The notes beneath the pieces are model-generated. The model searched no databases. It worked only from the letters and a program-made list of their open reading frames with translations, and was not told the DNA's origin. Positions 35,158 to 44,071 of a stretch of 64,000 nt of DNA are shown piece by piece. A program made the translations under genes and the position numbers. The DNA is from Mycobacterium sp. 155 (GTDB taxonomy: Bacteria; Actinomycetota; Actinomycetes; Mycobacteriales; Mycobacteriaceae), in the NCBI RefSeq assembly GCF_000373905.1, contig NZ_KB892705.1, positions 1 through 64,000 on the forward strand. The letters run 5' to 3'. Numbering within the stretch: the stretch's first letter is position 1; the number at the start of each line of letters is the position of its first letter.

Positions 35158-36534
35158 CTAGGTCTCGACCTCATCGTCGCTTTGTTCATCGACGGACTGG
35201 TGCTCGCGGCCGATATCCACCATGACGTTGGCGAAATAACCGGTGAGCTGCGGATCGTTCATCATCTGCCAATTTGGTGCCAGCAGTTTCATGTACCGCT
35301 CCACGTAGAGGAACTGTTTGCCGATCAGCACGAGCTCGCGGGGCAGCTTGACGTCATACGCATCGGCCAGCGCCGAGAGCTGCTTGCCGATTTCCGCGTA
35401 GGACATATCGCCCAGCGACTTCATGGTCAGCGGGGTCGCGAACGCCTCCAGATCCCTGGCGGCCTCGCCCTCGGGCTTGACCGTGCCCACCGCGCCCATC
35501 AACACCACGATCTTGCCCGCGGCGGCATGGTCTTTCTTGACCAGCAGGGCGTAGACGAGCTCGCGCAGCAGCCAGCGGGTGCGCGGATCGATGCGGCCCA
35601 TGATGCCGAAGTCGAAGAACACGATCTTGCCGTCGTGATCCACATGCAGATTGCCGGCGTGCAGGTCGCCGTGGAACAGGCCATGTTTGAGGCCGCCCTC
35701 GAAAACACTGAACAGCAGCGCCTTCACCAGCTCCGTGCCGTCGAAACCGGCCTCGCGGATGGCGGCCACGTCGTCGATACGGATGCCGGCAACGCGCTCC
35801 ATCGTCAGCACCCGCGCACTCGTCAGGTCCCAATACACCTGCGGGACCCGGATGTTCTCGCCGAGCGGCGAGGCGTGCATGTGTGACACCCACGCGTCCA
35901 TCGACTGGGCCTCGAGTCGGAAGTCGAGCTCCTCGGCCAGGTTGTCGGCGAAATCGGCGACCACATCCTGCGCGGACAGTCGCCGGCCCAGCTTGGCGAG
36001 TTCGATGACCTGGGCGCTGCGCTTGAGGATCTGTAGATCCGCCGCGACACGACGACGGATACCAGGCCGCTGGATCTTGACGACCACCTCTTCACCGGAG
36101 TGCAGCGTCGCGTAATGAACCTGGGCGATCGAGGCAGAGGCGAACGGCTTCTCGTCGAACGACTTGAACAGGTTCTGTGGGTCGTCGCCGAGTTCCTCTT
36201 TGAGGAGTTTGTGTACCGCTGCGGTATCCGCTGGCGGCACCCGGTCCAGCAGGCTGCGGAACTCCCGGCTCAACGGTTCACCGAAGGCGCCGGGGCTGGA
36301 GGCGATGATCTGGCCGAACTTGACATACGTCGGACCGAGATCAGAGAACGTCTGCGGGACCTGCTTGATGACCTTCTCCTGCAGAGATCCCTTGCCGAGG
36401 AGGCTTGTAACGACGCGAGCGCCCGTGCGGGTGATCTGCCAGCCGGTCGCGCCGACGCGTGCGGCCTCGACCGGCAGGGGCACGCGGTCCAGCTTGGCTC
36501 CCTCGCGCTGTTTGGATTTCGGCGGAGTGCTCAC
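35158..36534 (-). CDS. ABC1/UbiB-family atypical kinase
   Basis: The 458-residue protein has the family-specific KxGQ motif (GPTYVKFGQIIASSPGAFGE) in place of a Gly-rich loop, the alanine-rich loop FASASIAQVH, a conserved VVVKIQRPG lysine, HGDLHAGNLHV and the metal-binding DFG in FFDFGIMG. These ATPases act in isoprenoid-lipid or quinone metabolism at the membrane. A mycobacterial role in envelope lipids is inferred from neighbours: the methyltransferase and LipG. It is the first gene of the kinase-lipG pair. It matches Rv0647c in position. Confidence 0.9.
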   Translation of the reverse strand: MSTPPKSKQREGAKLDRVPLPVEAARVGATGWQITRTGARVVTSLLGKGSLQEKVIKQVPQTFSDLGPTYVKFGQIIASSPGAFGEPLSREFRSLLDRVPPADTAAVHKLLKEELGDDPQNLFKSFDEKPFASASIAQVHYATLHSGEEVVVKIQRPGIRRRVAADLQILKRSAQVIELAKLGRRLSAQDVVADFADNLAEELDFRLEAQSMDAWVSHMHASPLGENIRVPQVYWDLTSARVLTMERVAGIRIDDVAAIREAGFDGTELVKALLFSVFEGGLKHGLFHGDLHAGNLHVDHDGKIVFFDFGIMGRIDPRTRWLLRELVYALLVKKDHAAAGKIVVLMGAVGTVKPEGEAARDLEAFATPLTMKSLGDMSYAEIGKQLSALADAYDVKLPRELVLIGKQFLYVERYMKLLAPNWQMMNDPQLTGYFANVMVDIGREHQSVDEQSDDEVET

Positions 36535-36646
36535 TACCGCAGTGTCTCAAAACCGCCGGTACCGCCAAAAATGGGTGTGTCGCACATCACAGGATGGTGG
36601 CGCGCGTGCAATGCGCACAACCTCGAAATCGCTGCTTAGACCCGCT

Positions 36647-36691
36647 TGTGTGCACAACCGCGCCACCCGCCGGCCACTGTTCGTAGCTTCG
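36647..36691 (+). promoter_or_regulatory. Candidate promoter/operator of the MFS gene, shared with 38140-38183
   Basis: The half-sites TTGTG/CACAA form a palindromic core in TGTGTGCACAACCG. About 23 bases on, GTAGCTTCG includes TAGCTT, a TANNNT-type -10 element. The same pair of elements at nearly the same spacing lies upstream of the secreted-protein gene. Confidence 0.45.
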
Positions 36692-36718
36692 GACGAAACG
36701 ACCCGCTGAGGAGCGAAC

Positions 36719-38017
36719 ATGGCCACGATCCTGCACGAATCCCGCGCTACGCCCATGAAACGCGTCGCATTGGCCAGCTTCGTCGGGTCGGCGATCGAGT
36801 ACTACGACTTCTACATCTACGGCACTGCCGCCGCGCTGGTGTTCCCGAAAGTGTTCTTCCCGCATCTGGGCACCACGATGGCGACCGTCGCTTCGATGGC
36901 GACGTTCGCTGCAGCGTTTCTGTCGCGGTCGGTGGGTGCCGCGTTCTTCGGGCATTTCGGCGACCGGCTGGGTCGCAAATCGACGCTGATCGCGACTCTG
37001 CTGACCATGGGTCTGTCCACGCTGGCCGTCGGCACGGTGCCCAGTACGACGGCGATCGGCGTGGCCGCACCGCTGATCCTGCTGACGTTGCGGCTCATTC
37101 AAGGGTTCGCGGTCGGCGGTGAATGGGCAGGTGCTGCGCTGCTGTCGGCCGAGTATTCACCGCCGGCCACCCGCGGTCGCTACGGCATGTTCACCCAGAT
37201 GGGCGTGGGTAGTGGGCTTGTGATGAGCAGCCTGTTGTTCCTCGCGGTGAACAAGACGATCGGCGAGTCCAGCCACGCCTTCATCGACTGGGGGTGGCGG
37301 ATCCCGTTCCTGTTCAGTGCGGTATTGATCGTCATCGCGCTGTACGTCCGGCTGAACGTTGCGGAGACACCGGTGTTCGTCGAACAGAAGACACGTGGCA
37401 CATCTCGAGTGACTCCGCTGACCGCACTGTTCCGCAATCAGCGGCGAGAAGTGGTCCTCGCTGCGGGCAGCATGATCGGGTTCTTCGCGCTGGGATACCT
37501 GGCCAACGCCTATTTGATGAGTTACGCCCATACGCACGTGGGCTTTTCACCCGAGCTGATATTGCAGGTCGGTCTGCTGGGCGGAGTCGTCGTGGTGGTG
37601 TTCAACGCCCTGAGCGCCGCGTTGAGCGATACGTTCGGTCGCCGCCGCGTCATCATGGCGGCGTTGGCTTTCGGGGTCCCGTGGACGTTCGTCGTGCTCC
37701 CGTTGATAGACACGGGCAATGCCGCATTGTTCGCACTGGCAATGGTGGGGACGTATGCGGTTGCCGCCAGCTCGTACGGACCGATGGCGGCCTTCATTCC
37801 CGAGATCTTCGGCACCCGGTTCCGCTACAGCGGTGCCGGATTGTCGCTGAACCTGGCGGGATTGGTTGGCGGTGCGGTGCCGACGATCATCGCTGCGCCG
37901 CTTCTGGCCACGTGGGGCGCGCCTGCGATCGGTGCCATGATGGCCGCGGTCGTACTTGTCAGCCTGGTGTGTACGGCAGCGTTGCCGGAAACGAAAGGAA
38001 CTGTTCTGCACCCTTGA
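36719..38017 (+). CDS. MFS transporter, metabolite:H+ symporter (ProP/ShiA-like)
   Basis: The 432-residue, 12-helix transporter belongs to the metabolite:proton symporter branch of the major facilitator superfamily. Signs are EYYDFYIYGTAAALVFPKVF in helix 1, the loop GHFGDRLGRKSTL, and RLIQGFAVGGEWAGAALLSAE-type sequence in helix 4. Substrates in this branch include proline/betaine, shikimate, citrate and alpha-ketoglutarate; this one cannot be assigned. ATG 36719 follows GAGGAG. It is monocistronic, with a strong terminator just past the stop. Confidence 0.9.
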   Translation: MATILHESRATPMKRVALASFVGSAIEYYDFYIYGTAAALVFPKVFFPHLGTTMATVASMATFAAAFLSRSVGAAFFGHFGDRLGRKSTLIATLLTMGLSTLAVGTVPSTTAIGVAAPLILLTLRLIQGFAVGGEWAGAALLSAEYSPPATRGRYGMFTQMGVGSGLVMSSLLFLAVNKTIGESSHAFIDWGWRIPFLFSAVLIVIALYVRLNVAETPVFVEQKTRGTSRVTPLTALFRNQRREVVLAAGSMIGFFALGYLANAYLMSYAHTHVGFSPELILQVGLLGGVVVVVFNALSAALSDTFGRRRVIMAALAFGVPWTFVVLPLIDTGNAALFALAMVGTYAVAASSYGPMAAFIPEIFGTRFRYSGAGLSLNLAGLVGGAVPTIIAAPLLATWGAPAIGAMMAAVVLVSLVCTAALPETKGTVLHP

Positions 38018-38031
38018 TAAGTGTCATTATC

Positions 38032-38078
38032 TCGATGTATCCCTTCCCGATCGAATCAGGAAGGGATACATCGATTTT
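38032..38078 (+). terminator. Rho-independent terminator after the MFS gene
   Basis: A perfect 16-bp stem, TCGATGTATCCCTTCC (38032-38047) and its complement (38059-38074), has an 11-nt loop and is followed by TTTT. Confidence 0.88.
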
Positions 38079-38139
38079 AGACGGAATGTCAATGGTGAGA
38101 AGAATGCGCGAATCTCCAGAAATCGTATCGAACGCGAGG

Positions 38140-38183
38140 TGTGCGCACAACCGAGACACCGCGAGGGTGGGCCCGTAGTTTCG
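38140..38183 (+). promoter_or_regulatory. Candidate promoter/operator of the small secreted protein gene
   Basis: The perfect palindrome TGTGCGCACA, then ACCG, is followed 21 bases on by GTAGTTTCG with a TAGTTT -10-like element. It parallels 36647-36691 upstream of the MFS gene, so the two genes may be co-regulated. Confidence 0.45.
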
Positions 38184-38237
38184 TTGGTGTGACAACGTCA
38201 CGAACTTCCAAATATCTACTCATACAGGAGAACTCAG

Positions 38238-38504
38238 ATGGTCGCCACCAATAACAAGTCCCGTGTCGTCGCCCGCTTCGTGGTGGCTCCGGTCGCCGCC
38301 GCGAGCATCCTGGGCGGTGCCGCACTGGGATTGGCTGCAGGTGCCAACGCGGATACCGGCTCGTCGGATCAGTCGCACGGCAGCTACTCGATGGACTACC
38401 GGCACGATTCGGACGACTATCGCGGGCACCGCGACTGGGGCTTCCGTGGCTTCTGGCCGTGGCATCATTGGGACAACTCGTTCCGCGGTGATTACCGCAG
38501 CTGA
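38238..38504 (+). CDS. Small secreted aromatic/His-rich protein
   Basis: An 88-residue protein starts at ATG 38238 behind ACAGGAGAA. Residues 1-39 look like a Sec signal peptide (FVVAPVAAASILGGAALGLAAG then ANA-D). The mature part of about 49 residues is rich in Asp, Arg, His, Trp and Tyr, with HRDWGFRGFWPWHHWD near the end and no cysteine. I do not recognise a family. The composition recalls metal- or heme-binding and cell-wall peptides, but no function can be given. A hairpin terminator follows. It shares promoter-like elements with the MFS gene. Confidence 0.7.
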   Translation: MVATNNKSRVVARFVVAPVAAASILGGAALGLAAGANADTGSSDQSHGSYSMDYRHDSDDYRGHRDWGFRGFWPWHHWDNSFRGDYRS

Positions 38505-38523
38505 CCTGTGCCGCCCCGACACC

Positions 38524-38550
38524 GAGCCCCTGGCGATCAGCCGGGGGCTC
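38524..38550. terminator. Hairpin between convergent genes
   Basis: GAGCCCC (38524-38530) pairs with GGGGCTC (38544-38550) around a 13-nt loop with some extra pairing. It overlaps the last codons of the convergent DinB-type gene. Confidence 0.65.
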
Positions 38551-39193
38551 AGTGTATTTCGCCATGTCGGGCGAAGCTGTGCTCGACCTTGGTGGTGGGT
38601 AGGTCGGGCCGCCACCGCTTGATCCACTCGGTCTCAGGCCATTCCTCTGCGGCGGCCATCAACTCGTACATCGTTGCTCCGTCGATGGATTCGCGGATGA
38701 TGTCGGCGTGTCCGGCATGCCGGGAGAGCTCCTCCAGCAGATGCATGGCCACCCAGCGCGGCGACCAGTGTTCGATGTCCTTGGGGAACCACGGTACGTC
38801 CTGAGGAATCGGGACGGGTGTGTTCAGGTCGGCCTCGGCGAAGGCTTGCAGGGTGGCGGCGTTTTCCGCCGTCAGCGCGGAGACCAGACCATCGAGGGTT
38901 TCGTCCTCGCGCATCACATGCTGGTCGGCGTATTCGGCCATGATCTCGGCGGTCGGCCGTGGGTCCGGCGCGGGGAAATCCGGTGCTGACCTGACGCGAT
39001 CCGACCAACTGCGTTGCACCGCGGTGACATGCTTGATCAGGCCGCCCACCGACAGCGCGCTCACCGATGGAGTGCAGCGGGCCTGCTCGTCGGTGAGTCC
39101 GTGGCACACCGCCACGAATGCGTTCTGGTTGTGCCGCAGGAACTCGATCAGGCTCTGACGCTCGTCGGCGGCGACTGCGGGCAATCCGGGCAT
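38549..39193 (-). CDS. DinB-family protein, mycothiol-transferase type
   Basis: The 214-residue four-helix-bundle protein has DinB-like histidine positions: one in VGGLIKHVTAVQRSW, and the C-terminal pair in HLLEELSRHAGHADIIRESIDGA. These hold a metal. In actinobacteria many such proteins act as mycothiol S-transferases or mycothiol-dependent isomerases for electrophile detoxification. The actual substrate is unknown. A second DinB-type gene ends three bases upstream on the same strand, so the two form an operon. Confidence 0.85.
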   Translation of the reverse strand: MPGLPAVAADERQSLIEFLRHNQNAFVAVCHGLTDEQARCTPSVSALSVGGLIKHVTAVQRSWSDRVRSAPDFPAPDPRPTAEIMAEYADQHVMREDETLDGLVSALTAENAATLQAFAEADLNTPVPIPQDVPWFPKDIEHWSPRWVAMHLLEELSRHAGHADIIRESIDGATMYELMAAAEEWPETEWIKRWRPDLPTTKVEHSFARHGEIH

Positions 39194-39195
39194 GG

Positions 39196-39720
39196 TCAGT
39201 TCTCCTGGCTGCGGTGTGAATGTACGTAAAGGTCTCGGATGCAGGCGATTTCAGCGCCGTGATGGATGGCCTCCCGGTTGATGTGCAGAATCAGCTCGGT
39301 CATCGAATAGTCGGCCCATTGCCCTTCGGCCGGTCCGACCGGCTTATTCAGGTCGTCCTGGCTCAGCGATCGCACGCCGTCGATCCAGACTCGATATGCA
39401 GCGTCGAGTTGGGTCAGCGCGGTGGCCGCGTCGGTGGCGTACGGCCAGGACTGGTAGTCGGCGGCCGGGCCGCCGAAGTGCGAGTAGTTACGCATGGCGA
39501 ACACGCCGACGATGACGTGCGCCAGCCGCCACGCAATGGTTGTGAACGGTTCGGGCCGAGGCGGGGGATAGCTGAAGTCGATGGCGCCGTCGGGATGGAC
39601 CGTCCAGCAGTCGGGGACCGGCTGCCAGAAGTACTCGTCATCGGTTAGACCGTCCAACCGGGGGCGTAGTTGGTGGATCCAGTGGTAGTCCAACTGATCG
39701 GCCAGCGGGTTTCTCTGCAT
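39196..39720 (-). CDS. DinB-like protein (second of a tandem pair)
   Basis: The 174-residue protein starts at ATG 39720, seven bases after GAAGG. It has the DinB-type features LDYHWIHQLRPRLDGLTDDEY, WRLAHVIVGVFAMRN and HINREAIHHGAEIACIRDLY, where the histidines are placed as metal ligands. The family forms trimetal- or single-metal-binding bundles linked to mycothiol or bacillithiol in Gram-positive bacteria. It is only distantly similar to its neighbour at 38549-39193, so the pair is not a recent duplication. It is divergent from the mannosidase gene. Confidence 0.82.
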   Translation of the reverse strand: MQRNPLADQLDYHWIHQLRPRLDGLTDDEYFWQPVPDCWTVHPDGAIDFSYPPPRPEPFTTIAWRLAHVIVGVFAMRNYSHFGGPAADYQSWPYATDAATALTQLDAAYRVWIDGVRSLSQDDLNKPVGPAEGQWADYSMTELILHINREAIHHGAEIACIRDLYVHSHRSQEN

Positions 39721-39907
39721 AAAGCAACCTTCGCACCTATCGACGACAGTTTCTGTCCCAAGAGCGCGGCAGGCTCTCTCCATGCCGTCTGCTTGCGCCT
39801 GGCCGCCGGCGGCAGCGTCGCCGGCGCGGCCGCGTTCACAGCTGGCGGTCGTGCGGGCAATGGCCGAACGCCTGTCCCGGAGCACTGTACGAACGTAAGG
39901 TCGCTGC

Positions 39908-42900
39908 ATGCGCGTCATCGCCGCGGAGTCCACGGAATTGTTCGTCAGTTCTTCGGATCTACCGGTGCAGCTGGCCCGAGTGACCTACACGGGATGCACC
40001 GCTCCGACGACCATCCGAGTGGTCGGAGACGGCCTGTCTGGGCACGCCGTCGCGGGCCCGGGTGACGGTGTGGTCGAGGTGCCGGTGACCGTGCGCGACC
40101 CGATCCCCGGGGAGACTCGAGCCGCCGTGGTCGACGGACTGGTGTTCGAGTTCACCGTTGCCGAACCGGGCTGGACGATGTACATGATCAGCCACTTTCA
40201 CTACGACCCGGTGTGGTGGAACACCCAGGCCGCCTACACCAGCGTGTGGACCGAAGAACCACCCGGCCAGTGTCGCCAGACCAACGGCTTCGGCCTGGTT
40301 CACGCGCATCTGGAAATGGCCCGCCGCGAACCGGAATACAAGTTCGTGCTGGCCGAGGTGGACTATCTCAAGCCCTACTGGGATGCCCACCCCGAAGACC
40401 GGGCCGATCTGCGCCGGTTCATCGCCGAGGGGCGCGTCGAAATCATGGGCGGCACCTACAACGAACCGAACACCAACCTCACCAGTCCGGAGACCGCCAT
40501 CCGGAACTTCGTGGCGGGTATGGGCTTTCAGCGTGACGTGCTCGGCGCCAACCCCGCGACGGCATGGCAGCTCGACGTGTTCGGACACGATCCGCAGTTT
40601 CCCGGCATGGCAGCCGACGCGGGCCTGACATCCAGTTCGTGGGCCCGTGGACCGCATCACCAGTGGGGTCCGATGCAAAACGACGGCGACCCAGAACGCA
40701 TGCAGTTCGCCAGCGAATTCGAGTGGATCGCCCCGTCGGGTCGCGGGCTGCTGACCCACTACATGCCGGCGCACTATTCGGCTGGCTGGTGGATGGATTC
40801 CGCGGCCACGCTGGCCGCCGCCGAAGAGTCCACCTACCGGCTGTTCACCAAACTCAAGCGCGTCGCCCTGACCCGCAACGTGCTGCTGCCGGTCGGCACC
40901 GACTACACCCCGCCCAACAAATGGGTCACCCAGATCCACCGCGACTGGAACGCCCGCTACGTCTGGCCGAAGTTCGTGTGCGCACTGCCCAGCGAGTTCT
41001 TCGCCGCGGTACGAGCCGAACTCGACTCCCGAGGCGTCGAACCCTCCCCGCAGACCCGGGACATGAACCCGATCTACACCGGCAAGGACGTCTCCTACAT
41101 CGACACCAAACAGGCCAACCGGGCCGCCGAGGACGCCGTGCTCGATGCCGAACGTTTCGCGGTGTTCGCGAGCCTGCTCGGGGGCGCGGACTACCCGCAG
41201 GCGGCGCTTGCCAAAGCGTGGGTGCAACTGGCTTACGGCGCGCACCACGACGCCATCACCGGATCGGAGTCCGATCAGGTCTACCTCGATCTGCTGACCG
41301 GATGGCGTGACGCGTGGGAGCTGGGGCGCGTCGCCCGAGACAATGCGCTGGCGCTGCTCTCCGAGGCAGTGTACGGATCCCTGGTGGTGTGGAACCCGTT
41401 GGCGCACAAGCGTACAGATCTGGTCACCGTGCATCTCGACGTGCCGTTGGGTGGTGTGCTGCTCGACACCGACGGCTCCGAGGTACCCGTTCTGGTCGAA
41501 CACGGCGGCAGGACCGTGAGCTTTTTGGCCCGCGATGTGCCTTCGCTGGGCTGGCGCGCCTACCGGTTCGCCGACGGCTCGGTGCAGGGGTGGGAACCGG
41601 TGGTGGGGAACATCATCGAGAACGATCGCTATCGACTGACGGTCGACCCGACTCGAGGCGGCGGGGTGGTTTCACTGATCCGGGCCGGCCGCGAACTGCT
41701 CGCCGAAGGAGCGGTGGGCAACGAACTGGCGGTGTATGACGAATACCCGGCCCACCCGCAAGCCGGCGAGGGGCCGTGGCACCTGCTGCCCAAGGGACCC
41801 GTTGTTTGCTCGTCCAGCGGTGCGGCCGACGAAGTCCTCTGCCACCGAAGCGCATTGGGGCAGCGGCTGACCGTGCGCGGCCGTATTGACGGGTTGCTCC
41901 GGTATACCCAGACGATCACCCTGTGGCGCGGCCTGGATCGAGTCGACTGCCGCACCACGATCGATGACTTCGCCGGAGCCGACAAACTGTTGCGACTGCG
42001 TTGGCCGTGCCCGGTGCCCGGTGCGCTGCCGGTCAGTGAAGTCGGCGACGCGGTCATCGGGCGCGGCTTCGGTCTGCTGCACTATCACGAACAGACCGCA
42101 GTCGACACAGCACAGTATCCGTGGACCCTGGACAACCCTGCCTACGGCTGGTTCGGCTTGTCCTCGGCGGTGCGTATCAAGGTCGGGGACGCGGTGCGTG
42201 CGGTGTCGGTGGCCGAAGTGGTCGCGCCAGACCTCATCGCTTCCTCGGACGCACCCGATTCGCGAGAGTTGATGGTCGCACTCGTCCGCGCCGGGGTGAC
42301 CGCCACCTGCAGCAGCGCCGACAAACCTCGCTACGGCAACCTGGCCGTGGATTCCAACCTGCCCGATACCCGGCTCGCTCTTGGTGGACCCAGTGAAAAC
42401 TCCTTCACCGCAGCGGTTCTCGCCGAAACCGATGTCGCCTATAGTGACGAACTCAAACGTCAGCTCGACGCCACCGGATCGGCCAGGGTGTGGGTGCCCG
42501 CGACGGCGCCACTGGTCGACCAGTGGGTTCCCGACGCCGACCTGCGCGCGCCGCGGGCCTTGCCGGTGCTGATCCTGGCTGGCGACCTCACGGCGGTGGT
42601 CGACGACCTCGCCGACGCCGAGATCGTCGTGGACCAGCATGTGCCGACCGAAGCCGAAGCGTTCGAGCAGCGCACTGTGGCAGTGCTCAACCGAGGTGTG
42701 CCAGGGTTCGCCGTCGAGCCGGATGGCACCCTGCACACCTCGCTCATGCGGTCCTGCACCGGCTGGCCCTCGGGCACGTGGATCGATCCGCCGCGCAGGA
42801 CTGCACCCGACGGTTCCAATTTCCAATTACAGCACTGGACACATACTTTCGACTACGCCCTGGTCGCCGGCGACGGTGACTGGCGTGAGGCCGGCGTCGC

Positions 42901-44056
42901 CGCGCGCGGGGCGGAATTCAACCGGCCGTTGCGGGCGGTACCGGCTGGGCGCAGCCCGGCCGGTGGCCTGCCGTCGTGGGGTTCTCTGTTGGAGATCGAG
43001 CCGGCCGGACAGGTGCAACTCGGTGCGCTCAAGGCCGCCGGCAATCCGTTGGCCTCCGGCAGTGTGCGGCCCGCGGACCCGTCCGGCGGCATCACGGCTC
43101 GCCTGGTCGAAATCTGGGGTAAGGCAACCGATGTGTCGATCCGATCCGGGTTGCGCTCTGTAGCTCTGACGCGCCTCAATCTGCTCGAGGCATCCCGCGT
43201 GCAGCAGGATCCGCGAGACCGGCTGGAGCTGAGTGGTTTTGAGATCGCGACGGTGTCAACCCGGCTGAACCTACCCCGGGTGCTGCGTGCGGAGCATCGC
43301 GCATTGGCGCCGGAGGCCGAAGCGGTTCAACCGCTCTACGCTCGGTACTGGCTGCACAATCGAGGCCCGGCACCGCTGGGTGGCCTACCCGCCGTGGCGC
43401 ATCTGCACCCGGGAAGCCTTACCGTGACATCGGATTCACCGGTGATGCTACGCCTGACGGCGGCCAGTGACTGCACCGATGCGCCGCTGCACGGCCGGGT
43501 CCGGGTGATCGTTCCGCCGGGGTGGACAGCGGATCCGGCCGAACTCCCGTTCGTGCTCCCGCCCGGCGAACATCTGGAAACGGAGGTGGCACTGGGCATG
43601 CCGGCCGGCGTCGTACCGGGGCTGTATCCGATCCGCGCGGAACTCGTGGTCACCGGAGCCGACTCGGCCGCGCTGCCGCCGTCCTGGCGCCAGGTGGTCG
43701 AGGACGTCTGCGTCGTGACTGTCGGTGAACCGGGCGGGCAGGTGCTCAAACTGTGCTCCGAACTACAGCCGATAGAGGTCAAAGCCGGTGACAGCAACCA
43801 GCTTTTGGTTGAGCTGGGTACCGATGCCCGGGCCGGCTTGAGTGCCGAGGCGCACTTGATCAGCCCGTGGGGCACCTGGGACTGGATGGGCCCGGCGGCC
43901 GTCGGGTTTGAACTCCCGGCCGGTGGGACGGCGCAGATCGGTTTCGACGTGGCGCCGCCCGAATGGATCGACCCAGGGGAATGGTGGGTGCTGATCAGGG
44001 TCGGCTGTGCCGGGCGGCTGTTGTACACCCCGGCCGTTCGGGTGGTGGTGCGATGA
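39908..44056 (+). CDS. Glycoside hydrolase family 38 alpha-mannosidase
   Basis: The 1382-residue protein would cleave alpha-mannosyl bonds with retention. The zinc-binding N-terminal catalytic motif is HFHYDPVWWN (His96, His98, Asp100). The nucleophile is probably Asp223 in WQLDVFGHDPQFPGMAADAG. A further active-site histidine is in GAHHDAITGSESDQV. Beta-rich C-terminal domains make up the rest. No signal peptide is present, so it should act in the cytosol. It matches Rv0648 in order and size class. The stop overlaps the next gene's start. With the ROK kinase downstream, mannose salvage or turnover of a mannosylated glycolipid/glycoprotein fragment is plausible. Confidence 0.92.
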   Translation: MRVIAAESTELFVSSSDLPVQLARVTYTGCTAPTTIRVVGDGLSGHAVAGPGDGVVEVPVTVRDPIPGETRAAVVDGLVFEFTVAEPGWTMYMISHFHYDPVWWNTQAAYTSVWTEEPPGQCRQTNGFGLVHAHLEMARREPEYKFVLAEVDYLKPYWDAHPEDRADLRRFIAEGRVEIMGGTYNEPNTNLTSPETAIRNFVAGMGFQRDVLGANPATAWQLDVFGHDPQFPGMAADAGLTSSSWARGPHHQWGPMQNDGDPERMQFASEFEWIAPSGRGLLTHYMPAHYSAGWWMDSAATLAAAEESTYRLFTKLKRVALTRNVLLPVGTDYTPPNKWVTQIHRDWNARYVWPKFVCALPSEFFAAVRAELDSRGVEPSPQTRDMNPIYTGKDVSYIDTKQANRAAEDAVLDAERFAVFASLLGGADYPQAALAKAWVQLAYGAHHDAITGSESDQVYLDLLTGWRDAWELGRVARDNALALLSEAVYGSLVVWNPLAHKRTDLVTVHLDVPLGGVLLDTDGSEVPVLVEHGGRTVSFLARDVPSLGWRAYRFADGSVQGWEPVVGNIIENDRYRLTVDPTRGGGVVSLIRAGRELLAEGAVGNELAVYDEYPAHPQAGEGPWHLLPKGPVVCSSSGAADEVLCHRSALGQRLTVRGRIDGLLRYTQTITLWRGLDRVDCRTTIDDFAGADKLLRLRWPCPVPGALPVSEVGDAVIGRGFGLLHYHEQTAVDTAQYPWTLDNPAYGWFGLSSAVRIKVGDAVRAVSVAEVVAPDLIASSDAPDSRELMVALVRAGVTATCSSADKPRYGNLAVDSNLPDTRLALGGPSENSFTAAVLAETDVAYSDELKRQLDATGSARVWVPATAPLVDQWVPDADLRAPRALPVLILAGDLTAVVDDLADAEIVVDQHVPTEAEAFEQRTVAVLNRGVPGFAVEPDGTLHTSLMRSCTGWPSGTWIDPPRRTAPDGSNFQLQHWTHTFDYALVAGDGDWREAGVAARGAEFNRPLRAVPAGRSPAGGLPSWGSLLEIEPAGQVQLGALKAAGNPLASGSVRPADPSGGITARLVEIWGKATDVSIRSGLRSVALTRLNLLEASRVQQDPRDRLELSGFEIATVSTRLNLPRVLRAEHRALAPEAEAVQPLYARYWLHNRGPAPLGGLPAVAHLHPGSLTVTSDSPVMLRLTAASDCTDAPLHGRVRVIVPPGWTADPAELPFVLPPGEHLETEVALGMPAGVVPGLYPIRAELVVTGADSAALPPSWRQVVEDVCVVTVGEPGGQVLKLCSELQPIEVKAGDSNQLLVELGTDARAGLSAEAHLISPWGTWDWMGPAAVGFELPAGGTAQIGFDVAPPEWIDPGEWWVLIRVGCAGRLLYTPAVRVVVR

Positions 44057-44071
44057 GCGCTTGCGCGAAGA
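44053..44071 (+). repeat. 19-nt recurring sequence, copy A
   Basis: ATGAGCGCTTGCGCGAAGA at the junction of the mannosidase and SurA-like genes. It is identical to 63408-63426 (minus strand) and has one mismatch to 46620-46638. Here it supplies the mannosidase stop (TGA) and the apparent start of the next gene. Confidence 0.9.
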
